A stretch of 64,000 nucleotides of DNA from CAWCUU01 sp963798855 (GTDB taxonomy: Bacteria; Gemmatimonadota; Gemmatimonadetes; Longimicrobiales; RSA9): contig CAWCUU010000004.1 of NCBI GenBank assembly GCA_963798855.1, positions 310,001 to 374,000 on the forward strand, given 5' to 3'. A model generated the notes under the pieces. That model had not been told where the DNA came from and did no database searches. It worked only from the letters and a program-made list of their open reading frames with translations. Below, piece by piece: positions 24,997 to 34,631 of the stretch. The translations under genes were made by a program, and so were the position numbers. Numbering within the stretch: the first letter of the stretch is position 1; each line of letters opens with the position of its first letter.

Positions 24997-26892
24997 CTAC
25001 CGGCTCGGCCCGCCGGAGCGCACGGCAGCCGTCAGGTTGTTGTCGGGATCGCGGTCGATCAGCTTGTCGAACGGATCGATCCCGGCCTGCACCGGCTCCT
25101 CGTCCACCACGAGATCGAACGACGCGCCGGTGCCCGTGATGCGCCGCCTCTCGAGCAGCAGCACCCTGCCCTCCGGCGGATCGTCCTTCCCCTTGCGACC
25201 GAACACGGCGATGTCGACGTCATCGTCGAGCGCCACTTCGCTCTCGTTCCCCTCTCCATCGGCACGGACCTTGTGCGCCTCGATCGCCAGGTGGACGGCG
25301 TACTTCCCATCCTCCCGGCGCGTCCACGTGGCCTGCTTCGCCTCGAGCTCGTACAGCGTGATTGTGCGGAACAGGTCGTCGAGGATACCCCGCTTCTCCG
25401 CCGGCACGACGGGCGCGATGTAGTCGTCGACGAGCAGCTTCGACGTCGGGTAGGGCGGGCCGCGGAACTTCCAGTCGGCGACGAAGCGCTTCAGCGCGCC
25501 GTTCAGCGCCCGCTCGCCGATCTGGTCGCGCAGCTCGTACATGGCGAGGCTGCCCTTGCGGTAGTGGATGTAAGGCTGGTCCTCGACTCGCATCAGCGGC
25601 AGCTCCTCGATCCGCTCGCCGCCGCGGCCGCGCAGGTAGCTGTCCAGCTCGTACTTCAGGAAGCGACGCATGTGCTCGCGACCGTACTCGTGCTCCATGA
25701 CCAGCAGCGCCGAGTACTGCGCGAGCGTCTCGGACAGCACCGTGGCGCCCTGCATCCAGCCGCCGATCACCTGGTGCGCCCACCACTGGTGCGCGACCTC
25801 GTGCGCGGTCACGTAGAAGACGTAGTCGACGTCGTCCGGATCGTCGAGGCGGGCGATGAAGCCGATGCCCTCCGAAAAAGGGATCGTGTTCGGGAACGAC
25901 TGCGCGAAGCTCTCGTAGCGCGGAAACTCGACGATGCGCACCTGCCTGTGCTGGTACGGCCCGAACTCGCGCGTGTAGAGGTCGAGCGACTTCTTCACCG
26001 CGTCGATCATCCGCGGGACGTTGTAGGCGTGCGCCGGATCGTGATAGACGGCGATGTCGACGTCGTGCCAGCGGTCGCGGGCGACCTCCCAGCGGGCCGA
26101 CAGATACGCCCAGAAGCCGAGGATCGGCGCGTCCATCCTGTAGTGGAAATAGCGCCGCCCGCCCTGCGTCCATTCCTTGACGAGATAACCCGGCGCGAGC
26201 GCGATCTGGTCCGCCGACGTGCTGACGACGGTCTCGAAGTCGACCCAGTCGGACTCGGCCGTGATGTAGGTGCGGCCCCGCGCCGACTCGTCCTCCAGCT
26301 TCGGCATGCGCTGGACGGGAGGAAGGCCCCGCTTGCGCCGCTCGTTCGGGTCCTGCAGCTCGACGCGTCGCTCGTAGCCAATGTGCGGAAAGTAATCGAA
26401 GTTGGTCAGGAACGTGCCGTTGTGGGCGAGGAACAGCGCCTCGGGCTCGTTCGTGAAGCCGCGGATCGCGCGGCCCACGTCGTAGCGCAGCACGCGCTCC
26501 TCGCCGGGGGGCAGCGGCGCCGCGAACGCGTAGTCGCGCCAGCCGGTCGCGCTGTCGGTGCGCACGAGCGTCGCGCCGGGCACCTCCAGCACGCGCACGT
26601 CAAGGTGCCGATCCACGACCATGTGCAGCGTGTCGATCGCGACGGCCGTCTCGTTGCGGATGGTGTAGGTGCCGCGGATGTCGACCGCGCGCCGCTCGGG
26701 GTGGATCGCGACATCGGCGTAGACCTTCGTGATCCGCGGCTGCGGTTGGCTCTCGTAGCGCTTGTATCTCTTCTCGTACGCCGCCTGCCGGTCGCGCTCC
26801 GTGTCCGACGACAGGAACCGGTTCAGCACGTTCGTGTTGTAGTAGTTCCAGCCGCCGAGGGAGAGGAACGCGATGGCGCCGACCGCGAGCAC
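24997..26892 (-). CDS. M1-type metallopeptidase domain (3' half of an interrupted permease/M1 gene)
   Basis: 631 residues if started at GTG 26892. The first 20 are a membrane helix (LAVGAIAFLSLGGW), then a beta-rich domain and the gluzincin core: VTAHEVAHQWWAHQ (HExxH), the distal Glu in LSETLAQYS, and the substrate-side YESFAQSFP / PFSEGIGF stretch, ending with YRKGSLAMYEL. In relatives this is the C-terminal half of a single ~1200-residue ABC permease/M1 protein. Here it continues in the same frame from the upstream permease, separated by TGA 26935-26937 and 14 codons (LRLARERLTKRNVA). No ribosome-binding site precedes the GTG. Confidence 0.8.
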   Translation of the reverse strand: MLAVGAIAFLSLGGWNYYNTNVLNRFLSSDTERDRQAAYEKRYKRYESQPQPRITKVYADVAIHPERRAVDIRGTYTIRNETAVAIDTLHMVVDRHLDVRVLEVPGATLVRTDSATGWRDYAFAAPLPPGEERVLRYDVGRAIRGFTNEPEALFLAHNGTFLTNFDYFPHIGYERRVELQDPNERRKRGLPPVQRMPKLEDESARGRTYITAESDWVDFETVVSTSADQIALAPGYLVKEWTQGGRRYFHYRMDAPILGFWAYLSARWEVARDRWHDVDIAVYHDPAHAYNVPRMIDAVKKSLDLYTREFGPYQHRQVRIVEFPRYESFAQSFPNTIPFSEGIGFIARLDDPDDVDYVFYVTAHEVAHQWWAHQVIGGWMQGATVLSETLAQYSALLVMEHEYGREHMRRFLKYELDSYLRGRGGERIEELPLMRVEDQPYIHYRKGSLAMYELRDQIGERALNGALKRFVADWKFRGPPYPTSKLLVDDYIAPVVPAEKRGILDDLFRTITLYELEAKQATWTRREDGKYAVHLAIEAHKVRADGEGNESEVALDDDVDIAVFGRKGKDDPPEGRVLLLERRRITGTGASFDLVVDEEPVQAGIDPFDKLIDRDPDNNLTAAVRSGGPSR

Positions 26893-26934
26893 GGCGACAT
26901 TGCGCTTCGTCAGACGCTCGCGCGCGAGGCGGAG

Positions 26935-28650
26935 TCAATGTCGCCACGCGGTCTCGCGGCCCCTGACCCACAGCAGGTGCGAGAGCACCACCAGCAACAA
27001 CGCCGCGGCCGCCCAGTACGCGTCGAACCAGAGCACCCCGCGCAGCAGCCCACCCCAGCCGTTCATGTCGGAGTACGGCGCCGCCGGAACCGTCGCGTAG
27101 TCGTAGAGGTGGTGACGCAGGTCGAGCGCACCCAGCACGGGCTGCGCGATGAAGTACAGCAGCATGACGAGGAAGCCGGCGTACTTGTTGTTCGTCACGA
27201 CCTGCGCGAACAGCGCCAGCACCGCCAGCATCAGGAACTGCGGGCCGGCGTGCGCGAAGAGTCCGACCAGGTAGAGCGGCACCTCGAACCGGGTGTAGCC
27301 GCGGAACGCCTGCATGCCGATCCCCGTCAGCATCGCCACGACCAGAACCGCGCCGATGATGGCGACGAGCGCGACGAGCTTCGCGCCCCAGAACACCCAG
27401 CCGGGGACGGGCAGCGCGTCCCAGACGTCGGCCAGGTTGCGCTGTCGCTCGCGCCACACCAACTCGCCGGAGTACACGGTCAGGATGATCACCGCGAAGA
27501 GAAAGAAGGCGCCCGTGATCAGCTCCAGCATCAGGTTCGTCACGGGATAGACCGGCGTTCCGAAGATCTGGTCCAGGCCGAACGAGCTACCCACCAGGTT
27601 CAGCACGCCGAAGGCGAGGATCACGAGGAACGGCAGGCTCTTCAGCACGCCCACGACCTCCATGCGCGTCTGATGCGCGAGCGCGACGAGCGCGCCGGCC
27701 GCGTCGTGGCGGGTGCTCACCGGCGTGTGTGAGGCGAGCCCGTGGCCACCGGCGCCCGCCCCGGACACGACGTCTGTCGCCCCGCCCGAGCCTTCGGCCG
27801 CCCCGACCGCGCCCCTGCGTCGCGGCCGACGCCAGCGAACCCGACGCGCCTCGGCCACTCCCATCCGGAAGCGGGCGTACGTCGCGGCGAGAATCAGCAG
27901 GGCCACGCCCAGCCAGAGAAGCCGGTTCTGCAGGATCGCGCCGCCGAGCTCCAGCACGCGCGTGTTGCGGTCGAAGGTGGTCCAGTAGCGGGTCGCGACG
28001 CTGAACGCGGCGAAGCCGAAGGGATCGATCATCGAAGCGAGCCGCGTGTTGTGTACGTCGGATAGCAGCGTGCCCGCGATGGCGTAGCCCACGAAGAACG
28101 CGACCAGCCCGACGTACGTGCCCATCATGCTGCGCGTCAGCGTCGCCAGGCCGAACAGCAGCGCGCTCATCAGCAGCACGTTCGGCAGCACCAGCACGAA
28201 GAACCCGAACGCGTACGGGCCGAGCGTGTCGGGGCCGACCCGCTCCGGCTCGATCCAGGGCATGTGCGTGCCCACGAGAATCGCCAGCATGATCGGCACG
28301 AAGATCGCCAGCGCGGCCGCGAACGCACCGGCGAAGCGGCCGAGCAGGTAGTCGCGCTTGGACAGCGGCGTCGCGAAGAGCAGGGCATCCGTGCCGTGCT
28401 CCGCGTCGCGCAGCACCGCGCCCGCGACGAACGCGGTCGTCACGAACACCCCTAGGATGCTCATGGTCAGCAGGATCTGCATGACGACGAACGGTGCGTT
28501 GCGATTCACGTTGCCGATGGAACCGCCGATCTGCACCGCGTCCGACGCGACCGCGCCGAACGTCAGCAGGAAATAGAGCACGCCGCTCAGCCAGAACAGC
28601 GGCGAGCGCAGATGATGCTTCAGCTCGAAGCGGAAGACCTCGCGCAGCAT
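26935..28650 (-). CDS. ABC-2-type permease domain (5' half of an interrupted permease/M1 gene)
   Basis: 571 residues from ATG 28650 (MLREVFRFELKHHLRSPLFW), preceded by TGAGGTGA; a GTG at 28656 is also in frame. About 12 hydrophobic segments occur in two sets of six (VLYFLLTFGAVA, ILLTMSILGVFVTTAFVAGAVL, later FLVILAFGVLNLVGSS, FLVMLLYFIAQPVLG). It ends RGRETAWRH at TGA 26935-26937, after which the same frame continues into the M1 peptidase. The ATPase gene upstream ends 8 bp before. The substrate is unknown; peptide or lipoprotein handling is likely from the fused peptidase. Confidence 0.85.
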   Translation of the reverse strand: MLREVFRFELKHHLRSPLFWLSGVLYFLLTFGAVASDAVQIGGSIGNVNRNAPFVVMQILLTMSILGVFVTTAFVAGAVLRDAEHGTDALLFATPLSKRDYLLGRFAGAFAAALAIFVPIMLAILVGTHMPWIEPERVGPDTLGPYAFGFFVLVLPNVLLMSALLFGLATLTRSMMGTYVGLVAFFVGYAIAGTLLSDVHNTRLASMIDPFGFAAFSVATRYWTTFDRNTRVLELGGAILQNRLLWLGVALLILAATYARFRMGVAEARRVRWRRPRRRGAVGAAEGSGGATDVVSGAGAGGHGLASHTPVSTRHDAAGALVALAHQTRMEVVGVLKSLPFLVILAFGVLNLVGSSFGLDQIFGTPVYPVTNLMLELITGAFFLFAVIILTVYSGELVWRERQRNLADVWDALPVPGWVFWGAKLVALVAIIGAVLVVAMLTGIGMQAFRGYTRFEVPLYLVGLFAHAGPQFLMLAVLALFAQVVTNNKYAGFLVMLLYFIAQPVLGALDLRHHLYDYATVPAAPYSDMNGWGGLLRGVLWFDAYWAAAALLLVVLSHLLWVRGRETAWRH

Positions 28651-28657
28651 GGTCACC

Positions 28658-29551
28658 TCACGCGAGAAGCGGCTCGGCGGTCCTGCCCGCGCCGCGCAGC
28701 GTCGTGAAGTAGACGTCCTTCAGATCCGCTTCGACCGGCTCGAATACTTCGCCCGGGTGGGCCTCGGCGTACACGTGCACGACCGTCCGACCGCCCACCA
28801 GGTGCGTCGAGATCACGCGATGCTCCGCGCGCACCGCCTCCAGGTCCGGGCGCGCGACCGCGCGCTGCCAGACACGACCGGCGAGCGACTCGACAGCCTC
28901 CGCCGGCCGCGTCGTCAGCAGCACCACGCCGTCCGATAAGATCGCCATCCGGCTGCACAGGTCGCTCACGTCCTCGACGATGTGCGTGGACAGGATCACG
29001 ACCACGTTCTCGCCGATCTCCGCCAGCAGGTTCAGGAAGCGCAGCCGCTCCTCCGGATCCAGACCCGCCGTCGGCTCATCCACGATGATCAGCTGCGGAT
29101 CGCCGAGCAGCGCCTGCGCGATCCCGAACCGCTGCCGCATCCCGCCCGAGAAGGTGCCGAGCTTCTTCCTGCGCGCGTCCCAGAGGTTCGTCTGCTGCAG
29201 CAGCGCGTCGACCGCGTCCTTCCGTTCTCCCCGCGATGCGATGCCCTTCAGCACCGCCATGTGCGTCAGCATCGCGTCCGCCGACACCTTCGGGTAGACG
29301 CCGAACTCCTGCGGCAGATAGCCGAGCACCCGCCGCACCGCGTCCTTCTCGTGCAGCACGTCAATGTCGGCCAGCGTCGCCGAGCCCGTGTCCGCCTCCT
29401 GCAGCGTGGCCAGCGTCCGCATCAGCGTCGACTTGCCCGCACCGTTCGGGCCGAGCAGCCCGAACATGCCGGTCGGCACGTCCAGACTCACGGACTTCAA
29501 CGCCTGCACGCCATTCGGGTACGTCTTGGACAGGTCGCGGATGGTCAGCAC
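28658..29551 (-). CDS. ABC transporter ATP-binding protein
   Basis: 297 residues from GTG 29551 (LTIRDLSKTYPNGVQAL). Walker A GPNGAGKST, Q-loop LPQEFGVYP, signature FSGGMRQRFGIAQALL, Walker B LIIVDEPTAGLD, and the H-loop STHIVEDV are all present. The C-terminal 80 residues (VYAEAHPGEVFEPVEADLKD) resemble the DUF4162-type tail of ABC-2 exporters. It pairs with the permease/M1 gene directly downstream. A longer open frame to 29848 runs through non-coding sequence. Its 5' end and leader are duplicated at 35011-35134. Confidence 0.92.
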   Translation of the reverse strand: MLTIRDLSKTYPNGVQALKSVSLDVPTGMFGLLGPNGAGKSTLMRTLATLQEADTGSATLADIDVLHEKDAVRRVLGYLPQEFGVYPKVSADAMLTHMAVLKGIASRGERKDAVDALLQQTNLWDARRKKLGTFSGGMRQRFGIAQALLGDPQLIIVDEPTAGLDPEERLRFLNLLAEIGENVVVILSTHIVEDVSDLCSRMAILSDGVVLLTTRPAEAVESLAGRVWQRAVARPDLEAVRAEHRVISTHLVGGRTVVHVYAEAHPGEVFEPVEADLKDVYFTTLRGAGRTAEPLLA

Positions 29552-29986
29552 GAGGCTCTCCCGGGTCCGGGGATCGCGCGGGAGCTCGGCTCCCGTCTGG
29601 ACTAGCGCTTGATGCCGTACGTGGAGGGACGGAGAGACGCTTTCGGTGCGCGACGAATCATCGCCCTGCCCGAACGTCTCCGCGCCATGATGAGGGGGCA
29701 CTGCGGTCGGGGGCAAGGGAGCGGAGGGAACGGAGGAAGGCTTGACACGGACGGCACGGGAGCAGAGCGGAGAACACGGAGGTCTTTCGGGTAGGCCCCC
29801 GAGCGCACGGCAGCGCGGAAGCTGGCCGGGCCAGCATCCGGCCAGCACGTGGAGAGGTTGCTCGGCGCCAGCCGGAGTGTAAGGGGGCGGACGGGCGGAG
29901 GAGCCATAAGAGCGGAGGGAGCGGTGGGGACTCAGGTTCTTGAGGTGAGACCGGCGGGCGCCCGGTGCCGCCGGGCAGGCCCTCCG
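29552..29986. other. Intergenic stretch without recognised gene
   Basis: 435 bp between the ABC ATPase start and the esterase stop. The first 85 bp (to about 29635) are the ATPase leader and are shared with the copy at 35011-35134. The rest is purine-rich low-complexity DNA (GGGAGCGGAGGGAACGGAGG near 29720). No supported gene. Confidence 0.6.
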
Positions 29987-31813
29987 CTACCTCTGCCCCA
30001 ACCGGCTACTCCACGACGCGAGGAGCATGGAGGCGCCGGGCAAGGGCCCGACGCGGGGCTCGGCGTCGAAGACCATTGCGACGGGGCGAGAAGGGGAGGC
30101 CGCCGGCCAGGGTGGGAGGTCAGGGCCGTTCGGGTCACCGGTCGCGGCGAAGCGCGCCCACGTGCTCTGCACCGCCTCCGTGAGCCGCACCACCTCCCCG
30201 TCTCGCACCCACCAGCCTGCGGCGGAGTGTGTGTCGAAGACGAAAGGCAGCTCGACGCCGTGGAAAGCCCCGACGGCGCCATCATCGGGTCGCCAGGCGA
30301 ATCTGTAGAGGAAGATCGGGGTCCGACCCGCGTTCCAACGGAGCAGCGCGATCGCGGGGGCGCGGAAGGCCTCATCGGAGAGGAGGCGGATCCGCTGCCT
30401 GCGGGTGGCTTCGGGGTCGATGCCTGCGGGCCGGGCGCGCAGGATGCTGTCGGCCAGATCGCCGTAGCGACGCCGGACCCAGGCTCTGTAGGCGGCGGGC
30501 TGGAGCGGCTCGGGTGGCATGAACAGCGAGAACTCGTTATCGGCACTTCCCTTCAACAGCGGAACCGCATCGTTGCGGTTTGAGGCCCAGAGGCGCGCGG
30601 GGGCGTCGGGGAGCAGCCGGCCATCGACGACCGGCAGCGATGGCGGGTCGTCGGAGCCGGCCTGCGCTGCAAGCAGCGAATCGACCGGGATCGAGCGGAG
30701 TGCGGAGGCGTCGGAAAGGGCAGTGATGCCGAGGCGACTCAGGAACCGTATGCCTGCCGCCTCGGCCGAGGGCACCCCCGTTTCCGCGCGCAGTGGCGGC
30801 GGGTCGATCCAGGTGGCGCTTCCCGAGATCGCGCGCTGGAACAGGTGTGATGCCGCCGGGACGACCATCAGGATCTCGACCAGAGTCGCCCCCGCCGATT
30901 GCCCGGAGATCGTCACACGGTCGGCGTCGCCGCCGAAGGCGGAAGCATTGTCGCGTACCCAGCCCAGCGCCTGGATGAGGTCGAGGACCGTATAGTTGCC
31001 GGAGGCCCCGTCCGGGCTCTCGCGGCTCAGCGCCGGGTGGGCGAGAAATCCGAGGGCGCCGAGCCTGTAGTTGACGGTGATGACCACGACGCCGTGCCGC
31101 GCGAGGGCCGCTCCACGGAAGAGAGGATCGGAGCCGCTGCCGGACGTGCCGGATCCCCCGTGCACCCACACGAGGACGGGTAGCGGACCGCCGGCGGTGT
31201 CTGCCGGAGCCCAGATGTTCAGGTAGAGGCAGTCCTCGGACATGCGCCCGGGCAAGGCGGCGACGGCGGCGGTATCGCGGCCGAGGCGGCGGGCGGCCCG
31301 TCGGTAGTAGTCGCCGGTCTCGTCGCGCTGGGGGCAGAACGGAGCGAAGGCGGTCGCATCGCGCTCCCCCGCCCAGGGGCGAGGCGGCTGCGGCGGCCGC
31401 CAGCGGAGCGTGCCGACGGGCGGCCGCGCGTAGGGTACACCCCGGAACACGAGCACGCCGTCCGGGAGGCGATCCCCGCGCAGCAGACCCTCGGCCACGC
31501 GGACCACCGACCGGCGATCGGCCTCGCCCGCCCGCGGCGACACGTCGGCTCCGCACCTCGTGAAGACGGCAGCGACGAGGGGGAGAACGCAGACGAGGAG
31601 GCCGTGGGCTCGTTGACCGGGAGGCCCGCACCGGGAGCGCCTGCCACTGAGCCCGTTGCCCCTCCGGGTTCTTCGTGGCGAGCCTCCCTCCGGTCTCTGC
31701 GTCCCCTTGGCGGTCACAGCCGCGACTTCATCGCCTGCGGCACCGCGACGAGGGCCGCGAAGCGGATGAGGCGCCTGAGCGTACCGAGCACGGCGAAGCG
31801 CGAGAACGGCCAT
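29987..31813 (-). CDS. Type B carboxylesterase
   Basis: Up to 608 residues. The alpha/beta-hydrolase core of the type B family is clear: FRGVPYARPPVG, SEDCLYLNIWAP, VLVWVHGGSGTSG (oxyanion hole), VTISGQSAGATLVEIL (catalytic Ser in GQSAG; usual form GESAG), KGSADNEFSLF (acidic residue) and GAFHGVELPFVF (catalytic His). It hydrolyses esters, probably secreted: a hydrophobic segment (LLVCVLPLVAAVF) sits at about 78-90 behind an Arg-rich stretch. The start is uncertain; GTG 31717 is an alternative to ATG 31813. The cassette between the ABC 5' end and the hydroxylase 3' end is swapped in the copy further on. Confidence 0.85.
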   Translation of the reverse strand: MAVLALRRARYAQAPHPLRGPRRGAAGDEVAAVTAKGTQRPEGGSPRRTRRGNGLSGRRSRCGPPGQRAHGLLVCVLPLVAAVFTRCGADVSPRAGEADRRSVVRVAEGLLRGDRLPDGVLVFRGVPYARPPVGTLRWRPPQPPRPWAGERDATAFAPFCPQRDETGDYYRRAARRLGRDTAAVAALPGRMSEDCLYLNIWAPADTAGGPLPVLVWVHGGSGTSGSGSDPLFRGAALARHGVVVITVNYRLGALGFLAHPALSRESPDGASGNYTVLDLIQALGWVRDNASAFGGDADRVTISGQSAGATLVEILMVVPAASHLFQRAISGSATWIDPPPLRAETGVPSAEAAGIRFLSRLGITALSDASALRSIPVDSLLAAQAGSDDPPSLPVVDGRLLPDAPARLWASNRNDAVPLLKGSADNEFSLFMPPEPLQPAAYRAWVRRRYGDLADSILRARPAGIDPEATRRQRIRLLSDEAFRAPAIALLRWNAGRTPIFLYRFAWRPDDGAVGAFHGVELPFVFDTHSAAGWWVRDGEVVRLTEAVQSTWARFAATGDPNGPDLPPWPAASPSRPVAMVFDAEPRVGPLPGASMLLASWSSRLGQR

Positions 31814-31853
31814 TATCGGCGGGGCGTGCTCGCGGCCGGGCGGGAGCGTCCGA

Positions 31854-34028
31854 TCAGCCCCAGCTCAGGTCCGCCTTCGAGAGCGGCAATTCCCTCACCC
31901 GCCTGCCCGTCGCCTGGAAGATCGCTCCGCACAGCGCGGGCGGGATCGGCGGCAGGGCCGGCTCTCCCATGCCGGTCGGCGGGTGGTCGGTGATCCGGAA
32001 GTGGACGTCGATCGCGGACGGCGCCTGCCGCATCCTGAGCAGGTCGAACCCGCCGAAGTTGTCCTGCACGGCGCGGCCGTTCTCGATCGTGATCTCCTGG
32101 CCCAGGGCCTCCGCGATGCCGTCCAGCACCGCCCCCTGCACGTTGTTCTCCGCGTTGAGCGGGTTGATGATGTGGCTGCCCACGTCGCCGGCGACCCAGA
32201 CCTTGTCGACCGACAGCTCGCCCTTCCGGGTGACCGTGGCCTGCACGACCTCCGCGAAGTGGCCGCGGTGGCTGAAGTGGAACGCGATGCCCTTGCCGGT
32301 GCCGGGCGGCAGGCCGTGACGGTCCTTCCACGCCGACTTCTCGGCGACGACCTCGAGCACGCCGCGCATGCGCTCCGGGTCCATCGCGACGCCATCCATC
32401 GCCCCTGAGAGCAGGTCGAGCCTGAACTGCAGCGGGTCCTGTCCGGCGGCGTGTGCCAGCTCGTCGAGGAAGCCCTGCATCGCGAACGCGATGCCGTTGC
32501 TGCCGGGCGCGCGCAGCGCGCCGGTCGGCACGCCGATCGGGATCAGCGACGCGGCGAGCTCGAAGTTCGGCACGAAGCGCGCGGGAAACTCCGAATCGCG
32601 GATGCCGGCGCTGCGCGCGAACTCCTTGCCTTCGCCGAACGAGACGAAGTGATCGCGCCAGCCGACGAGCCGTCCGCGTGCATCGAGCCCGGCCGAGAAG
32701 TAGTGGTAGCCGCCCGGACGGTAGAAGTCGTGGCGCATGTCGTCCTCACGCGTCCACAGCAGCTTGATCGGCACGCCGGGCACCTGCTTCGCGATCCACG
32801 CCGCTTCGACCATGTAGTCGTTGTTGAGCCGGCGGCCGAAGCCGCCGCCGATGCGCGTGAGGTGGACCGTCACCGCGCTCTCGGGCATGCCGAGCGTCTC
32901 GGCGACCATGCTGCGTCCACGCTCCGGCGTCTGAGATGGCGCCCAGAGCTCGCACCTTCCGCTCTCGAACCTCGCCGTGCAGTTCTGCGGCTCGAGCGTA
33001 GCGTGCGCGATGAACGGGTAGACGTAGGTCGCGCTGAGCGTCTTCGCTGCCGAGCGAAGGACGGCGTCGACGTCTCCGTCGGAGCGGAGCGACAGCTGCG
33101 GCGGACGCGTGGCGAGCTCGTCCGCGCGAGCGCGGAAGCCGGCGGTGCTCTGCTGCGCCGTCGGCCCCTCGTCCCACACGACCTTCAGCGCCTTGCGGGC
33201 CGTGCTCGCGGCCCACCAGCTGTCCGCGACGACCGCGACGCCGGACAGCAGGCCGGCGAGGTCGTCGCCGCCTTCGACGACGAAGGCATGCTTCACGCCC
33301 GGAACGGCGCGCACGTCGTCCAGGTTCGCGCTTCGGACCTTGCCGCCGAACACCGGGCACTTCTCGAGCTGCGCGTAGAGCATCCCCGGCAGCTCCACGT
33401 CGATGCCGAACAGCGGCTCGCCGCTGACGATCGCGTGGTTGTCGACGCCCGGCACGCGCGTGCCGATGATGCGGTAGTCCTTCGGATCCTTGAGCGCGAC
33501 CGTCTCGAGGTCCGGCACCGGCACCTTCGCCGCGGCCTCGAGGAGCTCGCCGTACTCGATCGTGCGCCGGCTCGCGCGGTGACGCACGACCCCCGGCTGC
33601 GTGTCCAGCTCCGATGCCGGCACGCTCCACCGCTGCGCCGCTGCCGCGACGAGCATCGCGCGGGCGGCGGCACCGACCTGACGCATCGGCGTCCAGTTCG
33701 TCGGCGTCGCGGTCGAGCCGCCGGCGAACTGACGCTCGTATTTCTCCGTGTCGAGCGGCGCCTGCTCGACGCGCACCTTGTCCCACGGCACGTCGAGCTC
33801 GTCGGCGATGATCATCGGCAGCATCGTCTTCACGCCCTGCCCGATCTCCGGGTTCTTCGCGATGATCGTCGCGATGCCATCGGGCGTGAGCCGGATGTAG
33901 GCGTTCGGCACGAAGTCGGCGCTCGCGTCCGCGGCGAAGACATCGCCCACGAGGACATCGAGGCGGCTGGCGAACAGCAGACCTCCGCCCGCGACGGCGG
34001 AGACGCGCAGGAATCGGCGGCGTTCCAT
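31854..34028 (-). CDS. Molybdenum hydroxylase large subunit (IorB-type aldehyde/xanthine dehydrogenase family)
   Basis: 724 residues starting MERRRFLRVSAVAGGGLLFA, a Tat-type signal (RRRFL), so the mature protein is exported folded. Molybdopterin-binding motifs of the IorB branch follow: NPEIGQGVKTMLPMI, QFAGGSTATPTNW, TRIGGGFGRRLNNDYMVEA, APGSNGIAFAMQGFLDELA, and the catalytic Glu region TGMGEPALPPIPPALC. It needs molybdopterin cytosine dinucleotide and electrons pass through the 2Fe-2S subunit encoded 10 bp upstream. The substrate is unknown (aromatic N-heterocycle or aldehyde). Its 3' end is duplicated at 36957-37262. Confidence 0.92.
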   Translation of the reverse strand: MERRRFLRVSAVAGGGLLFASRLDVLVGDVFAADASADFVPNAYIRLTPDGIATIIAKNPEIGQGVKTMLPMIIADELDVPWDKVRVEQAPLDTEKYERQFAGGSTATPTNWTPMRQVGAAARAMLVAAAAQRWSVPASELDTQPGVVRHRASRRTIEYGELLEAAAKVPVPDLETVALKDPKDYRIIGTRVPGVDNHAIVSGEPLFGIDVELPGMLYAQLEKCPVFGGKVRSANLDDVRAVPGVKHAFVVEGGDDLAGLLSGVAVVADSWWAASTARKALKVVWDEGPTAQQSTAGFRARADELATRPPQLSLRSDGDVDAVLRSAAKTLSATYVYPFIAHATLEPQNCTARFESGRCELWAPSQTPERGRSMVAETLGMPESAVTVHLTRIGGGFGRRLNNDYMVEAAWIAKQVPGVPIKLLWTREDDMRHDFYRPGGYHYFSAGLDARGRLVGWRDHFVSFGEGKEFARSAGIRDSEFPARFVPNFELAASLIPIGVPTGALRAPGSNGIAFAMQGFLDELAHAAGQDPLQFRLDLLSGAMDGVAMDPERMRGVLEVVAEKSAWKDRHGLPPGTGKGIAFHFSHRGHFAEVVQATVTRKGELSVDKVWVAGDVGSHIINPLNAENNVQGAVLDGIAEALGQEITIENGRAVQDNFGGFDLLRMRQAPSAIDVHFRITDHPPTGMGEPALPPIPPALCGAIFQATGRRVRELPLSKADLSWG

Positions 34029-34038
34029 GGTCCGCCTC

Positions 34039-34530
34039 CTAGCGCCTGGACGGGCCGCCGGAGCCCGCCTCGGTGGACTCGACGCCGGCCGCGCGCCGGA
34101 TCGCCTCGCGGATGCGCAGATACGTCGCGCACCGGCACAGGTTGCCGCTCATCGCGGCGTCGATCTGCTCGTCGGTCGGCCGGGGATTGCGCTTCAGCAG
34201 CGCGACGGCGGACATGATCTGGCCCGCCTGGCAGTAGCCGCACTGCGGCACGTCCACCTCCTCCCACGCGCGCTGCACCGGGTGGGATCCGTCCGGCGAT
34301 AGCCCCTCGATCGTCAGGACCTCCGCGCCATCGATCGTCTCGGCGCGGGTCCGGCACGAGCGCCGCGCCTCGCCGTCGATGTGCACCGTGCACGCGCCGC
34401 ACCGGCCGACGCCGCAGCCGAATTTCGTGCCCTTCAGCCCGACGACATCGCGTAGCACCCAGAGCAGGGGCATGTCGGGGACGACGTCGATCGTTGTGGG
34501 CTTTCCGTTGACCGTGAACGAAACCGTCAT
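34039..34530 (-). CDS. Molybdenum hydroxylase 2Fe-2S subunit (IorA-type)
   Basis: 163 residues. A plant-type ferredoxin domain (FGCGVGRCGACTVHIDG with four Cys, LRDVVGLKGTKFGC) is followed by the helical second cluster domain (VPQCGYCQAGQIMSA and MSGNLCRCATYLRI), together the full pattern for two 2Fe-2S clusters. It carries electrons from the Mo centre of the neighbouring large subunit. The MTVSFTVNGKPTTIDV start has a good AGGTA-like site. The subunit order (small then large, 10-bp gap) is typical of IorAB operons. No own signal; export probably depends on the partner's Tat signal. Confidence 0.92.
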   Translation of the reverse strand: MTVSFTVNGKPTTIDVVPDMPLLWVLRDVVGLKGTKFGCGVGRCGACTVHIDGEARRSCRTRAETIDGAEVLTIEGLSPDGSHPVQRAWEEVDVPQCGYCQAGQIMSAVALLKRNPRPTDEQIDAAMSGNLCRCATYLRIREAIRRAAGVESTEAGSGGPSRR

Positions 34531-34578
34531 GCGTACCTCCCGGCGTGGTCCGACACGCCCGCCCGCTCACCGGATCAG

Positions 34579-34631
34579 GGAGATCCGGCGCCGCGCGTTG
34601 GCGGATCCGGAGGAGATCCGGCGCCGTGCCT
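34579..34631. repeat. Two-copy 35-bp direct repeat
   Basis: GGAGATCCGGCGCCG occurs at 34579-34593 and again at 34614-34628 with a shared following CG/TGC, so the unit is about 35 bp. It lies in otherwise featureless DNA in front of the decayed toxin-antitoxin remnant. Confidence 0.5.

Noticed and set aside
26935..26937. Selenocysteine at the TGA
   Set aside because: The codon is followed by ordinary linker sequence, no catalytic site is expected there, and no hairpin like a bacterial SECIS element is evident right after it.
25273..27732. 819-residue plus-strand open frame
   Set aside because: It lies opposite the M1/permease genes and shows only shadow composition (Arg/Val/His-rich), no ribosome-binding site or family motif.
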